A stretch of 64,000 nucleotides of DNA. It comes from Cocos nucifera. Its lineage: Eukaryota > Streptophyta > Magnoliopsida > Arecales > Arecaceae. The stretch's first letter is position 1. Every line of letters begins with the position of its first letter. Of the stretch, positions 1 through 11,761 are shown one piece after another. The notes below the pieces were generated by a model that ran no database searches, had not been told where the DNA came from, and saw only the letters and a program-made list of their open reading frames with translations. Position numbers and translations under genes: made by a program. The stretch is from positions 62,001 through 126,000 of the forward strand of contig QRFJ01003319.1 of assembly GCA_006176705.1 (NCBI GenBank). Reading direction: 5' to 3'.

Positions 1-2
1 TT

Positions 3-228
3 GGACATAAACTTGATGCTAGATCAGACAGATGTCTATTTATAGGATATCCTAGAAATAGTATAGGATATTTATTCTACCATCCTACTGAACAAAAGAT
101 GTATTTGTAAGTAGGCATGCCATTTTCATGGAAAAAAGAATTTATCCTAGAAAAGGGCAGTGGCAGAAATATTGAACTTAGTGAAGTTCAAGAAAAATCA
201 AATAAAAATTTCTCAACCATATAATCAC
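3..228 (+). pseudogene. Ty1/copia integrase C-terminal fragment (element A)
   Basis: This is the tail of a copia integrase, entered from the window edge. The frame starting at base 3 reads GHKLDARSDRCLFIGYP, the region just after the catalytic core where copia proteins carry the conserved FIGYP turn. It continues through a YLFYHPTEQK stretch and a SWKKEFILEK stretch. An in-frame stop lies at 108-110 and another at 226-228, so the protein is dead. The frame then shifts to the one used by the reverse transcriptase downstream. The catalytic core lies outside the window. The call rests on the residues seen plus the domain order with the following RT. Confidence 0.8.
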
Positions 229-231
229 ATA

Positions 232-1354
232 AAAGAACCAGAACACAACTCCTATCCGTAGGTCTAAAAGAGTAAGAAATACACCTATTAGGTATAGGTT
301 CATTATTGAGAAGAATGAAGCCCAAGTCATTGAGAATGACAAACCTCTGACCTATATGGAAGCAGTCAAAAGTAAGGACTCTTACAAATGGCTGGCTGCC
401 ATGCAATCCGAAATAGAATCCATGCACACCAACAAAGTATGGACTTTGGTGGATGCACCAGAGGATATAAATCCTATTGGATGCAAATGGATTTTTAAGA
501 AAAAGATTGGAGCTGATGGTCAAATTGAAACCTATAAGGCCAGATTGGTGGCTAAGGGTTTTAGGCAAAAATAGGAGATTGATTATGATGAAACATTTTC
601 ACCTATTGCCATGCTCAAATCTATTCAGATTATGCTTGCTATAGCAACACACCACGACTATGAAATATGGCAAATGGATGTAAAGACTGCCTTCCTTAAT
701 GGTTTTCTTGAGGAGGAAGTCTATATGTCACAGCCAGAAGGATTTGAGTCAAATGAGAGACCAAATCAGGTATGCAAACTTAAGAGATCCATTTATGGAT
801 TAAAGCAAGCATCAAGGAGTTGGAACATCCATTTTGATGAAACAATAAAAGAGTTTGGTTTTATCAAGGATGTGGATGAACCATGTGTATACAAGAAAAC
901 TAGTGGAAGAACAATAGTATTCTTGGTTTTGTATGTAGATGATATACTCCTCATTAGGAATGATATCCCAATGTTACAATCAGTCAAATTATGGCTATCA
1001 AATAAGTTTTCTATGAAAGATTTGGGAGAAGCATCCTATATACTAGGAATAAAGATCTATAGAGATAGATCTAAGAGGATGCTAGGCTTGTCCCAATCAA
1101 GGTACATTGACTTAATACTGAAAAGATTCAGTATGGATGGGAGTAAAAGAGGTTATTTACCCATGAGTCAAGGCATACATCTATTTAAAATGATGTCTCC
1201 AAAGACACTAGAAGAGAGAAATAGAATGTGTTCTATTCCTTATGCTTCGGCTGTAGGATCAATAATGTATACCATGTTATGTACAAGGCCTGATATTGCT
1301 TATGCTTTAGGTATTGCAAGTAGATTTCAAGCTGATCCAGGAGAGGATCTTTGA
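232..1354 (+). pseudogene. Ty1/copia reverse transcriptase (element A)
   Basis: Degenerate RT domain of an Angela-like copia element, which would copy element RNA into DNA inside cytoplasmic particles. The frame opens near 232 with an RRSKRVRN linker, then shows the landmarks NKVWTLVD, GCKWIFKKK, ARLVAKGF, DVKTAFLNG, SIYGLKQASRSWN and the catalytic YVDD box at 932-943, followed by LGLSQSRYI and SIMYTMLCTRPDIAYA. An in-frame TAG at 572-574 separates the first finger region from the rest, and a TGA at 1352-1354 ends the long open part of 247 codons. Residues match elements B and C closely, so all three belong to one lineage. The lineage name is inferred from memory of the family. Confidence 0.9.
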
Positions 1355-1918
1355 AAAACTGTGAAAAATATTCTTAAGTACTTAAGAAGGACTAAAGATA
1401 TTTTTCTTATATATGGTGGTTCTGATCTTAAACTAGAAGCATATTCTAACTCTAGTTTTCAATCAGATCCAGATGATACAAATCCATTTCAGGGTATGTC
1501 TTTACTCTGAATGGTAGAGCAATAAGTTGGAAGAGTACTAAGCAGCCAACTGTAGCTGACTCAACCACTAAAGCAGAATACATAGCTGTAAGTGAAGCCG
1601 CCAAGGAAGCTGTCTAGATGAAAAAGTTCATCATTGAATTAGGTGTTATTCCTAAAATTGAGAATCCAGTACCACTTTACTATGGTAATACTGGAGCTGT
1701 AGCTCAAGCAAAGGAATTAAGGTCGCATCATAAATTCAAACACATTTTGAGATGCTTCCATCTCCTTCGTGAAATTATTGAAAGATAAGATGTGGTCATA
1801 GAACGAGTGGATACAAAGAACAACATAGCAGACCCATTCACTAAGGTTTTACCACTGCAACTATTTGATCGCCATCTTGATTGTATGGGATTAAGATATA
1901 AGGGCGACTGGCTTTAGT
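1355..1918 (+). pseudogene. Ty1/copia RNase H, C-terminal end of pol (element A)
   Basis: RNase H domain that follows the RT directly. Recognisable pieces are ILKYLRRTKD, LNGRAISWKSTKQ, ADSTTKAEYIA, then AKELRSHHKFKHILRCFHL and NNIADPFTKVLPLQ near the C-terminus. The acidic motif that normally reads YTDSDF is changed to YSNSSF. The frame shifts once near 1485, and stops lie at 1616-1618 and about 1786. The protein would end at the TAG at 1916-1918, just upstream of the polypurine tract, as expected for copia elements. Confidence 0.85.
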
Positions 1919-1920
1919 GC

Positions 1921-1931
1921 AAGTGGGAGAT
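1921..1931 (+). other. Polypurine tract of element A
   Basis: The purine run aagtgggaga lies directly before the LTR start at 1932 and after the pol stop. In LTR retrotransposons this primes plus-strand synthesis. The same tract precedes the LTR of element B (29190-29200, minus strand), and a decayed form precedes the LTR of C at 61651-61660. Confidence 0.8.
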
Positions 1932-4405
1932 TGAAAGAAATATGCCCTCAAGCCAATTTATTTTTGGGGGTGTTCTTTGTCTTCCAAACTCATGTAACGA
2001 CATTTTTAATAAAGTCATTTATTTCATCATATGCAGTGTCTTATTATTTATTTAAGATTATGATGAACCCTATAAATTAGGGCTATGATTTTAGAATTAT
2101 GATGAGATCATACTAGTGAGACCTAAAATCTCAAAAACCTAATTTAAATATTCCTAGTCGATGGGATATTGAGTTAGGGATCAATATTTTCTGGTAAGAC
2201 TAGCACATTCTTTGTATGCTCAAATTAGAGGATGATTGATCTCATAATAACTTGTGTATGACACTAATACAAGAATGTGGATGCTCATTAGAGAATGAGT
2301 TCACTGAATTGATCCAAATTGAGAATATCTAATGGAGTCTTATCTACATGTCAATAGATGGTTCTCATAGTAGAATTTATGCATGTAATCCTTTGACCTG
2401 AAACTACCATAGAATCTTATATATATAAATCTATATTTTGGTTCATACTCATCCAGGACTTAGTTATGTACGGGATGATTTGGATATGGTAAATTATATA
2501 TATGAAGATTGTGAGTACGTTAACAAGGAATCGATCACTCCTGGTAAGAGGAAATAGCATCCTACCTACTTCAAATAAATAATGATTCAGGAAGACTTTG
2601 ATCAAAGCATGATGAAAATTAGAAATGATTTCTAATGTTTCATTAAAAGAATCATTATTATAAGATTGAAAGAGAAATGAATAAGATATTGGGATTGACA
2701 TATTTTCATATCCAGAGTCATATTCAGGATGCAAGAAGATCGAAAGATCTAGTTGCACGATAATTTTCACTGAAGGATATTTTTGATATTTTCATCAAAA
2801 TTTCACATCTTTCGAGTAGTCATGATACATTGCTAGACGTCAATCATGTCTTGTGGGTTCGATCAAGTTAAAATTTTAATTTGATCATTAAATTAGAAAG
2901 TATTCTAAATTAAGTCAAATTGGGTTGGCTAGTTTTGACCTAAATCGGTTTGATTGAGTTCTAACCAGATTAGGTCAAATCACACCCTAACTCACTGCTG
3001 GTTAGATGTGGAACCCAATGGGTTACACACAAAGAGAATTGATTAAGGGTCTAATTAGATTAGACTATGTTTACAAGATGAATATGCTAGCACATATAGC
3101 AAACCCTAGCACCAGGATTCGAATTGGATTCGAATCAGCTTTCGATTTGGGCTAATTTAGATCCGATTTGAGCCAAATAGGATTTGGTCTTGAGTTAGAT
3201 TAACCTAGATTGATTGGGCTTTAGATTGGACACTACATACCAGTATCCCATGTGCCAGAGAGTCTCTCTCTTGCATGTGGGAAGTATTTCATGCATAAAG
3301 GACTCTTTAGCGCATGGAATAAGATGGTTTGACTTTTCCCATATATTACGTCGCATAATTTTTTTTAATTAGCATGGACATCAGATATGGGGTGCAGAAG
3401 AGTCCTTCTGTAGATGAAAGACTTCTTTTTCCTTTTAAATTTTTTGGCCCATGATGTTTTGTCGCCCAAGACCCCTTGCCACCCAAGACTCCATGTCGCC
3501 TACTCCTTGACGTCTCTTGGACCGAGTCAAAGTCTCTTGGGACTTTGGCTATTCAAAGATTATCTCCATGCCTTCTTACTGATTAGGCATCCCTTTTTAG
3601 AGCCATTAGATGGCCTTGTTTCATGATCTAATGGATGAAAAGGGAGGCACCAAAGATGAAGCATTGCGACTCTTCGTAAAAACTTACGTAAAATTAGTCC
3701 AAGAGTCCTTCTGCTTTAAGGCACCACTTGGACTAAGTCTATATCTCATTTTTTTACTGATGAGGCATGAGATTGGCTAATAGGGCATGAGAAATGGATA
3801 AGGAAAGGGTGTGAGATTTTTGTTGGCATCCTTACGTACATTATAAATAAGGGTGCGCATCAAGAGTCCAATGAGGTGAACATTATCTTTTCTTTCTTAC
3901 AAGAGTTTTTTTCTTTATCCTTTTTTTTTTTTCCTTTCTCTTGTCTAGACCTTGTCCTTATAATGACAAGAAGTCATCTTAAGACTAAGACATTCGGAAA
4001 GAAAATTAAGAAGACAAAAAAAAAAGAAAGATAGATAAGGAAAGGTAAGAAAGGTGACATAAAGGCTTAAGAAGATCTTGCCCATTTAATTAAAGTTCTT
4101 ATTATAAGAATTTTAATTATATAAATTAGAGGTGCTGGTGTCTTAGTCAAGTCTCTGTGTGGATCAACATTGGAGGGTGAACACGTGGACACTTGGTGGA
4201 ACCCCTAACGAACTACTACCGACGATCAGACTCAATTTAGGGTTTAGCGATAAGAGGTATGTTCTAATACTTTCTTTTATATTACAAATGTATGTTATAT
4301 GATTTAATTGCTAATAAGGTGGTCTTAGGATTTTGGGTTTGGTTTATTTGATTTCATATTTTTGCTTTGAAATCCATGCTTCCGCCCTGTACACCTAACC
4401 CTACA
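1932..4405 (+). repeat. 3' LTR of element A (about 2.47 kb)
   Basis: The LTR opens with tgaaagaaatatgccctc immediately after the polypurine tract. It has the same general layout as LTR families B and C: an AT-rich U3 and a TATA box far downstream at 3842-3849. The end near 4405 is set by where similarity to a different LTR family begins, so it is uncertain by tens of bases. No matching 5' LTR is in the window. The span holds no gene. A short open stretch at 3414-3626 shows no domain and is non-coding. Confidence 0.7.
3842..3849 (+). promoter_or_regulatory. TATA box in LTR of element A
   Basis: tataaata followed by agggtgcgc lies about 1.9 kb into the LTR, where the U3/R border is expected. 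LTR family B has the same arrangement on the minus strand (27487-27494 and 41065-41072), followed there by a similar tgcgc-containing sequence. The conservation between families supports a real retrotransposon promoter. Confidence 0.55.
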
Positions 4406-6277
4406 AAGGAAGTCTACCTTCTCGTCGATGACTGACTCGATGCTACAGTGGTGTGTATGGTTCTTTGATCTGAGGTGCATCGATAGTTTATCTTGAGGAT
4501 GTTATAGTTTGACTAGATCATAACTCAGTCTTCTAGCCATTCGAAACACTGAGGTATATAATGGCTATAGCATATTCATTGTAGGAATTGAATTACACCA
4601 ATAAGGGGATCTATCTATCTCGGTAGACGAGGAGTAGCCCTATAATAATCATGAGATTGAGTCCTTAAGCCCATTGCCATGGTAGAGTGAAGATGATAGA
4701 AAGAGTTTCTATTAGGGTTTCACATTGGACTTGAATCGAATGACTAATTCATGTGATGGACTTTGGCTTTGATGAGTTCACCTTAACCCTAATCCTGTCG
4801 AAACCCAAGATAGAAAAATCCAATCACATAGGTAACTACATCGAGAGATTTGCTTTCAGCTCTAATTGGTTGCCATCATATACTACTAGGTTTCACTGGT
4901 GGATTTTGAAAGTAATTAGAATGATTTTGATGATCGATCATTCTAATTGTATGAATCAAAAAAGTTCTTGTCCATTGAAAGGTATTTCGATAATGTCGAT
5001 GATGAAGATCGTGACATATCTCATTATCATATAAAATTAAACCTAATTAGATCACACAAATAAGGATTTAGGTCTGGATGTTATCAATTGAGCTAATTTG
5101 GTTCAATTGATTTGGATTAGATCCAATCAGGTTCAAGATAATCATGCTAGCACACGATTAAGCCTCACTTTCTCCTTCTGAAATCTTTTTGATTCATCTC
5201 AACCAAGTCAAATTTGATTTGACTTATTCTTATATTTTGAATGAATTTATTTTCATCTGACTGAAATAAGTCTAGGTCAAATTAATTGTAGAAATTAAAT
5301 CCATTCATAGTCAAATTGGACTAGGGTCAAAAGTTGACCTATTTGAGAGAATTGTAGGTCACCTGATCAGATACTTTTAAAAAATTCTTTAGAAATTATT
5401 TTAATCTAATTTTTGGATATATGATATAGCATGAACTATACATTGGGTGTACCAAATTTTATGATTTTTGGAGGTATCTAGGCTAAGTTATGATAGAGTT
5501 TGATTTGGATCAAACTCTTAAGGGAAGAGTCCTAGGCGCAGTGGACTCTTCCTTATCTACTCATCCTGCCACCTTCTAGATTGATTTTTGGTGTCAAAAT
5601 TTGATAAAATCTAGGGATTTTCATGGAGATCAAGTCTAGGAGTCCCAATGATTGAAAAAATGAGGATTTGGTCAAAGAGTGACTCTAACTTGGTGCTATA
5701 CTTTTGTATAAGAACCCTTGTGCCAAGGCTCCTCATGAAAAAATATTTTTCATACCAAAAAGCTATCATTATAGATATCCCATACCCCCTCTCTCCCCTC
5801 TCTCCCTTTCTTTTACATGCCTAAAAAGTTAGGTATAAATCTGAGAAGAAGATCTAATCAAATTTGTGAAGAGTTCAGCATTTATGCGACAATATTCGTG
5901 AGACGGACGTGCTGCCTTCAGAAAATTTTTGAAGGATTTTCAGATCAGATTTAGATCTGATCTTTGAAAATAAGATTTGCAAGTAGAAGATGTCTAGATC
6001 CTTCTTAAGTGGATATAGATAGAGGCCAGGCGCGTGCATGGCTTCTTCCAGAACCTTAGGAAACATCAGGATCATCGTAGGATAATCAGATTACCCAAAC
6101 AAGGTATGAAATTAAATTTGATTTAATTTTTATTTTAATTTTTAATATTAGATCATCAGGATCAGATCTGAGAACTCTTAAATCTGATTAAATTATTTAA
6201 AATTTTTTTAGTAAAAATTATCTTAGATCTGATCAGATCTGCACGATCCTATGGCAAAAAATAAGATTTTTCCTTCA
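4406..6277 (+). repeat. 5'-truncated LTR of family B, plus orientation
   Basis: Diverged copy of the LTR of element B. Reading forward, agtctaccttctcgtcgatg and the following 1.8 kb align to the reverse complement of about 28800 down to 26907, including the gaggagtagccctat and catggtagagtgaa segments. The first 390 or so bases of the LTR are missing. The right end is intact at tccttca (6271-6277), matching the family B terminus ttccttca. Weak similarity through AT-rich stretches shows this is an old copy. No coding region is present: an open stretch at 4753-5034 is LTR sequence. Confidence 0.75.
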
Positions 6278-6780
6278 GTCTATTCTTTAATTCTAACTTT
6301 AAGTCTAATCCAATTAAATGATCTGATATGCTAACCCATGAACCCATTAATCCATGAGTTATAAAAATGTCTTAGGTTCTTTAATTCATAAATCTAGATC
6401 CTAAACAATACTCAATTCTTAATTAAGTTCAAGGCTGATGGATTGCGATTTGGTACCTTAGAACTAATTTTTATTTTGCATGTAAATTTTAAAAATAAAT
6501 TTTATAAATAATTTTAAAAATAAATATTAAAAATTAATTTTAAAATAAATTATAAATTAATTAGATTTTATCTAATAATTTTATGATTTATATTCATAGA
6601 TCAGTACATACTAGGATAACCACTCCAATATAAGATATAAATCTTATAGCAGGACAACCTTATAATCAGTATGTGCAATTTATTATTTTTAAGATTTTTA
6701 TTAAATAATCTATTTAGATCTAATCTAAATAATCAAAATCAGATCTAAACGTGCATGTAAATCATGTTATAAGAACCTAT
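6278..6780 (-). other. 5' leader fragment of element D
   Basis: AT-rich non-coding stretch between the family B LTR fragment and the primer-binding site of D. On the minus strand it is the start of the untranslated leader that follows the 5' LTR. It contains the aattcttaattaagtt segment also seen in the leaders of B (near 39690) and C (near 56410). The rest of element D (gag, pol, 3' LTR) is absent: the leader stops abruptly at 6277/6278. Confidence 0.6.
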
Positions 6781-6793
6781 AGCTCTGATGCCA
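6781..6793 (-). other. Primer-binding site of element D
   Basis: On the minus strand this reads tggcatcagagct, one mismatch from the initiator methionine tRNA primer-binding site TGGTATCAGAGC. It lies one base inside the LTR end at 6795, which fixes the strand and shows that the adjacent LTR is the 5' one. Confidence 0.8.
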
Positions 6794-6794
6794 C

Positions 6795-9192
6795 TGAAAG
6801 GAAACCAGCAAGCATTCTAAGCATATTTTAAAATTTTTAATGTAGAAATAAAAGATTAAATATTTTAATATATTTTATATGCATAGGATTAGATCTAAAA
6901 TATCTACCTAATGATCTATAACATGAAAAATAGGATGCATAAAATCTAAAGAATAAAAACATCAACATCGATCACATCGATGTAGAAACCTCAATCTAAC
7001 TTTTAGATCTAATAGTTATGGTTCAGAGCCTTATACTTGAGCATGGCTTGCTGATTTAAAACTTTTAGCTGTGAAGATCTGAAAGTCACTCGTAGCCACA
7101 CAGGATGTCCAGCCTCTACAGATCGCCCACTCAAAGTCCTGTGCTCATCCGATCTTCTGGAACTGCTAGATCGTGTGAAGATCATATGTTGGGTAGATCT
7201 AATTTCTTCTTATTCTTTGAGCCTCATGGACTTTTCGAAGTCAAAGGTGAGTCACTGGAAGATGAAGGGAAGAAGAAGAAGAATAGGAAAAACCTTTTTC
7301 TCTCTTGTTTTTCATTCTCCTAAAACCAAAAACCTAGATCAGGACTTGAACACTCACCCTAGAGAAGATTGTTTTCTTCTCTCTTTCTCTCACACCTTAG
7401 AGGCTTACCACCTAGGTTCCTCACACCCCCCGATGTCTTTTGGTCCCTTCTCACTGATTATTTTCATGAAAAATCATTCTTAAGTGGGCATACAAAAGAA
7501 AAAGGCTTAAATAGAAGTGGGTGGCGGCATAGGGTAAGGCTAAAACTCTATTTATCATTCAATCCAAACTCTTTTGGATTAGAATTTAAAAGCAACCAAA
7601 CTCTATCCAATGAGGGCATGAGAAAGGCTTGGCATGGACTCTCTATTCTCATGTAAATCACAAATTTCCATGAGAGAAGTGTGCATGGACATAGGGTGGC
7701 ACATAGGAAGGTTGGCGCATGAACTAGTCCAACTAGTTTGGACTCTAGTTTCCTTATTTGATTCCAATCAGATTAGAATCAAATTAGTAAGACCAAGCCC
7801 AATCCAATTAGGCTATAAATTAAATTAATTAAATTATAATTAAATCAAAATTTGATTGAATCAAAGTCTTGATCAAATCAAGAACTAATCTTTCTTAGCA
7901 ATTAGGTCATCTCATAACCTAATCGAGTCAAATCAAATTAAGTCAAATTAAATTACATTTGATCTAAACTTCTTTGCTCAATCAAATTAAACTAATTAGA
8001 AATCTTATTACTAACTAATCCTTTAATAATAAAGTTCCAGTCGAATAGAAGTCCTGGTCATGGAGTCTCCATCCATTGGGACTCCTGACCATAGAGTCCC
8101 CATCTAGTGGGACTTTAGACCATAGAGTGTTAGTTAAGTGGGACTCTTCATCATAGAGTCCTAGCTCAATAGAACTCCTAATCATAGAGTTTTAGTTTAG
8201 TGAAGCTCTTGATCATAGAGTTCTAGTCCAGTGGGACTCTAGAGTTTCAGTCCGATAGAACTCTCGATCAGCCACATGATCAGAAAGATACTTCTTTTGA
8301 GTGTGATCTCGTAGGCTCGGACCAAGCCGATAGCAAAGAAATCAATTTCTGTATCAATCAAAGTGACTAACTAGTAATTATACTCGACGTCTAAATAGAT
8401 CAAATGTATGTGAAGCAACATTTAGAACCTACTCAAATATGGTTATCATATAATTCATCTCTTTGATCCTGAATACTCAGAGGATGATCTAGGATTCAAT
8501 TATCAATCTCCATCAAGTCATCCATATTGTATTTCAAATTTTGAATTCATCACATGGATTGCCTAGATCGAGGTCTTGCTAAATTGAAATATAGTGATGC
8601 ACTATCTTTAGTTTTACTTGGAGGGGTCAATCCCATCTTGACTCATGCATTGACTTAACAATTACTTGACAGCACCCAGAAATCTTTCATCACTAAATTA
8701 GAAATTTAGGTAGTCTGGCACCAAATTACAGTGAGTTACAAGTCACCATGATAATCTCAGATCTGAGAAATACTTATATCCATATTCCTTCAAAGTAAGT
8801 CTTGACAGTAGAATGCCCCAGTATGGTCACATTCAGTGCATATATATTCCTAAATCTTACTAGTATGCCATACTAGTATCTCCATACTCTTTGGTTAAGA
8901 GGATAATCAATCTATATGGTATACAATGACCTATATTTGATATTGTTATCATCCTTATAATATCATGTCATTTGATCACAAACAAATTTAAGGACTAAAC
9001 AATAAATCCTTCTTTATCTATTCTAAATAGTTCTAAGGACTTCATCACAACAAAGAAGTTCGTTAGAAGATATACACATTTATAATGAAAAAAGTTAATT
9101 AATATTTTATTAATTATTAATTCACATATATTTATATAAAATAGCACAACTATCAATAGGCTGATAATAACTTTGGGACACATTTTCCAACA
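6795..9192 (-). repeat. 5' LTR of element D (family C, 2.4 kb)
   Basis: Complete LTR on the minus strand, starting tgttggaaaatgtgtccc (from 9192) and ending ctttca at 6795. It is a diverged relative of the C LTRs at 53248 and 61661: both share the ttagtccttaaatttgtt segment, the ccatatagattgattatcctc segment and the same PBS context. Several open stretches of 60-100 codons inside it (7105-7828 plus strand, 8995-9425 minus strand) show no domain and are treated as chance. The repeated phrase catagagt(c/t)..agt(g/t)ggactc between 8040 and 8260 is a degenerate tandem repeat of about 40-45 bases within U3/R. Confidence 0.8.
8036..8262. repeat. Degenerate tandem repeat inside LTR of D
   Basis: Units of about 40-45 bases built on ccagt..ggactcc..accatagagtc recur five or six times with many substitutions. 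Similar material is not obvious in the C LTRs, so this looks like a local expansion in the D copy or its subfamily. Confidence 0.6.
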
Positions 9193-9209
9193 ATATCCAT
9201 GGTTTTTCT

Positions 9210-9690
9210 TTAGTGATGTCTCTTGTGACTGATTGCATGAGAGGACGGTAATTTCAGTGGACACCTGAGGTGCAAGCTACTTTTAAAAAAATCAAATTGA
9301 AGATCACCTCTACTGATGTCCTTGCCTTTTCTAATTTTACTATGGTTTTTGAGGTGGAGTGTGATACATCCTCTACCGGAGTTGGTGGAGTTCATAATCA
9401 AGAGGGACGGCTCATTTGATTCCATAATGAAAAGTTGTCCGGGTCTAAGTTGAACTATTCAATATATGATATGGAGTTTTATGCAGTGATCAACGTGCTT
9501 CAATAATGGCATCATTACCTAGTCCAAAGCGAGTTCATCTTATATACTGATCATGAAGCCCTCAAATACATCAATGGACAAGAAAAGCTGAGTCGCAAGA
9601 ATATCAAGTGGATAAATTATTTACAAGAGTTCCACTTTATTCTAAAGCATAAATCTGGTACTCAAAATCAGGTGATAGATGCATTAAGCT
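9210..9690 (+). pseudogene. Ty3/gypsy RNase H fragment
   Basis: Decayed gypsy RNase H. The plus strand reads FQWTPEVQATFKKIK, FEVECDTSSTGVGGV, YSIYDMEFYAVINVLQ, FILYTDHEALKYINGQ and FHFILKHKSGTQNQV, the standard gypsy series of DASG-type, DxEFYA-type and YTDHEAL motifs. The first catalytic motif is CDTS rather than the usual CDAS. Several stops interrupt it, and TAG ends it after the ADALS-like end. The upstream RT is not in the window: sequence before 9193 belongs to the LTR of D, which cut into this element. Confidence 0.85.
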
Positions 9691-11010
9691 AGATAGCCAC
9701 GCTGCTAGGAGTTCTTCGTGTGGAGGTGATTGAATTTGATACACTAAAGGATCTCTATGCTAGTGACACTGACATTAGCCAAATTCTATAGAAAGTACAT
9801 TATCTTACCCGAATTGATTATCAATTTTATAATGGATTTTTGTTTCGAGGTGTGCAGCTATGTGTTCCCAATTATTCCCTATGAGAGAAGATTGTAAAAG
9901 AGCTGCATAATGGAGGACACTTTAGTAGAGACAAGACTCTCATGTTCATTCATAACAAATACTATTGGCCAAAATTGAAGCATGATGTGACCAAATTTGT
10001 GGAGTGATATAGGGTCTATCAAGTATCAAAAGGGACAATGATGAATGTAAGATTATACACCCTTTTACCCATTCCAGATCATCCATGGAAAGATATCATA
10101 ATGGATTTTGTTTTGGGTCTACATGTTACTTAGAGACATGTGATTCAGTGCTGGTCATGGTAGATAAATTCTCGAAGATGGCTCACTTCATCAAGTGTCA
10201 GAAGATCATGGATGCTTTAAATATTGCTCAACTATTCTTTAAAAAAGTAGTGCATCTCCATGGAGTACCCAAATTCATTATATCTGATTGAGACACAAAG
10301 TTCATGAGCCACTTTTGGAGGAGTTTGGAAACCACTTTGTAGTTTAGTTCAGCCTATCATCCTCAAATAGATGGATAGACCCAATCCATCAATAGAAGCT
10401 TGGGAAATTTGTAGAGTCATTTTGTTGGAAAGCTCTCGAAGTAGTAGGATTTGGCCTTAGCATAGGCTGAGTTTGCATTTAATAGTTTAGTGAATAGGAC
10501 TACAGGCTACAGCCCATTTCAGATTATCTATGGACTGAACTCAAGTAGTGTTCTGGATTAACCTCGATCAATTTCAAAGGATGATCCAATGCAAAAGCTA
10601 AAGATTTAGCCATAGATATTCAAGCTATTCATCAATCAGTAAAGAATAGATTGAAGCCAACAATGCTAAGTACAAGAAGGCTATGGACAAACATAGAAGG
10701 AAGGTAACTTTTGATGTCTATGAATATGTATGGGCTATTTTAACCAAGGATCAGTATCTGGTGGGAGAATACAATAAGCTGAGCTAATGCAAGATGGATC
10801 CTTTTCAGATAATCAAAAAGATCAATGACAATGCCTATCAGCTAAAATTACCAAGTCATCTTTGAATCTCTAATGTGTTCAACATGAAGCATCTAATTCC
10901 TTATGCAGGTGATTCATCAGATGAAGAGATTTCTAACTCAAGAATGAGTTTCTTCCAGCCAGGAGAGGATGACACAGACATCACAGCAAACAGATATATG
11001 AATTTAAGGG
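9691..11010 (+). pseudogene. Ty3/gypsy integrase and C-terminal domain
   Basis: Continuation of the gypsy pol. The zinc-binding region survives as LHNGGHFSRDKT and YYWPKLKHDV, but the two cysteines are lost (a TGA and tyrosines follow). The core begins PWKDIIMDFVLGL, shifts frame near 10125, and continues DSVLVMVDKFSKMAHFI, HGVPKFIISD, SSAYHPQIDG and AEFAFNSLVNRTTGYSPF. The glutamate of the DDE triad, expected in the QTE..NR segment, is not seen (QSINRSLGNL). The C-terminal part shows FQIIKKINDNAYQLKLP, then VFNMKHLIPY, and ends near SRMSFFQPGEDD. At least ten stops make it a clear pseudogene. Confidence 0.85.
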
Positions 11011-11504
11011 ATCAGACCTGAAAGGATGCAAAATCAACCTGATTGCACTGATTCTACAAGATCCTGATACTGTCGAGCTAGAATAGCCATAACTTTATCA
11101 TTTGATGTCAGAATTCTTATTATGATCCCATTCTAGAAACCTCTCTTCGAGGCCTACAAACTTGGTACTTTGCTGCCACTATGAATTTTAGAGCCTAATT
11201 TAATCATCTGACAAGCCTACGAGAGCATGCAAGATTTCTAGTCCGATTGGGAGTCTAGTTTTTGACTTGGTCATGTTTTGTATTTTATTTATTATTCCTT
11301 TTTGCTTTCAAATTAAGGCTTTTATATTATGAATAAGGCCTTTGGCCATCATTATAATCAGTTAATTTTGAGTTTATTGAATTAAAATTAATGAGAAGAG
11401 ATTTTTCTCCTTTTTTTCTTCCATTTCTTTTGTTTCGTGCATCTTCCATCCCTCTTCTACAATGATTACTATGCTATAGGCTACATCACATTCAAGTCCT
11501 CAAA
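11011..11504 (+). other. Gypsy 3' non-coding sequence, probably LTR remnant
   Basis: Non-coding stretch after the gypsy integrase. It contains attatgaataaggcctttgg followed by ccatcattataatcag, a layout typical of the R/U5 part of a plant gypsy LTR, but I cannot place LTR borders or a second copy. Near 11480-11504 it changes into a copia gag fragment. Confidence 0.35.
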
Positions 11505-11761
11505 TTAGAAAGTTAATACAAAAATTGAAGAATTTAGTGATGAAGATGAAAACTTATCATTAATCATCAGAAAATTCAAAAACTTCCAAAAGATGAGGAA
11601 AAATAAGAAGTAAGAAAGAAGAAAGAAAGTTTCAACTAAAGGGGAGCTAAGCAAAAAAAAGAAGAAGAAGGCAACTTGGAGCAATAAAAAAGATTTAAGC
11701 TCCAATAAAGAAGAACCAAAGGTCAATAATTTATGCTTTATGATAAAATAGAATGGGATAT
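11505..11761 (+). pseudogene. Copia gag C-terminal fragment
   Basis: Short plus-strand gag remnant: DEDENLSLIIRKFKNFQK, a lysine-rich linker, KKATWSNKKDLSSNKEE and NLCFMIK. These are characteristic of the region around and after the zinc knuckle in SIRE-like copia gag proteins, where ATWSD..SS..EE and ANLCLMA normally occur. A stop interrupts the lysine-rich part. The fragment is cut at 11761 by the 3' LTR of element E, so it was the insertion target of E and is older than E. Confidence 0.65.

Noticed and set aside
7105..7828. Cluster of open stretches that could suggest a host gene
   Set aside because: Lies in the R/U5 part of the D LTR, shows low-complexity basic segments and no domain, and overlaps in different frames.
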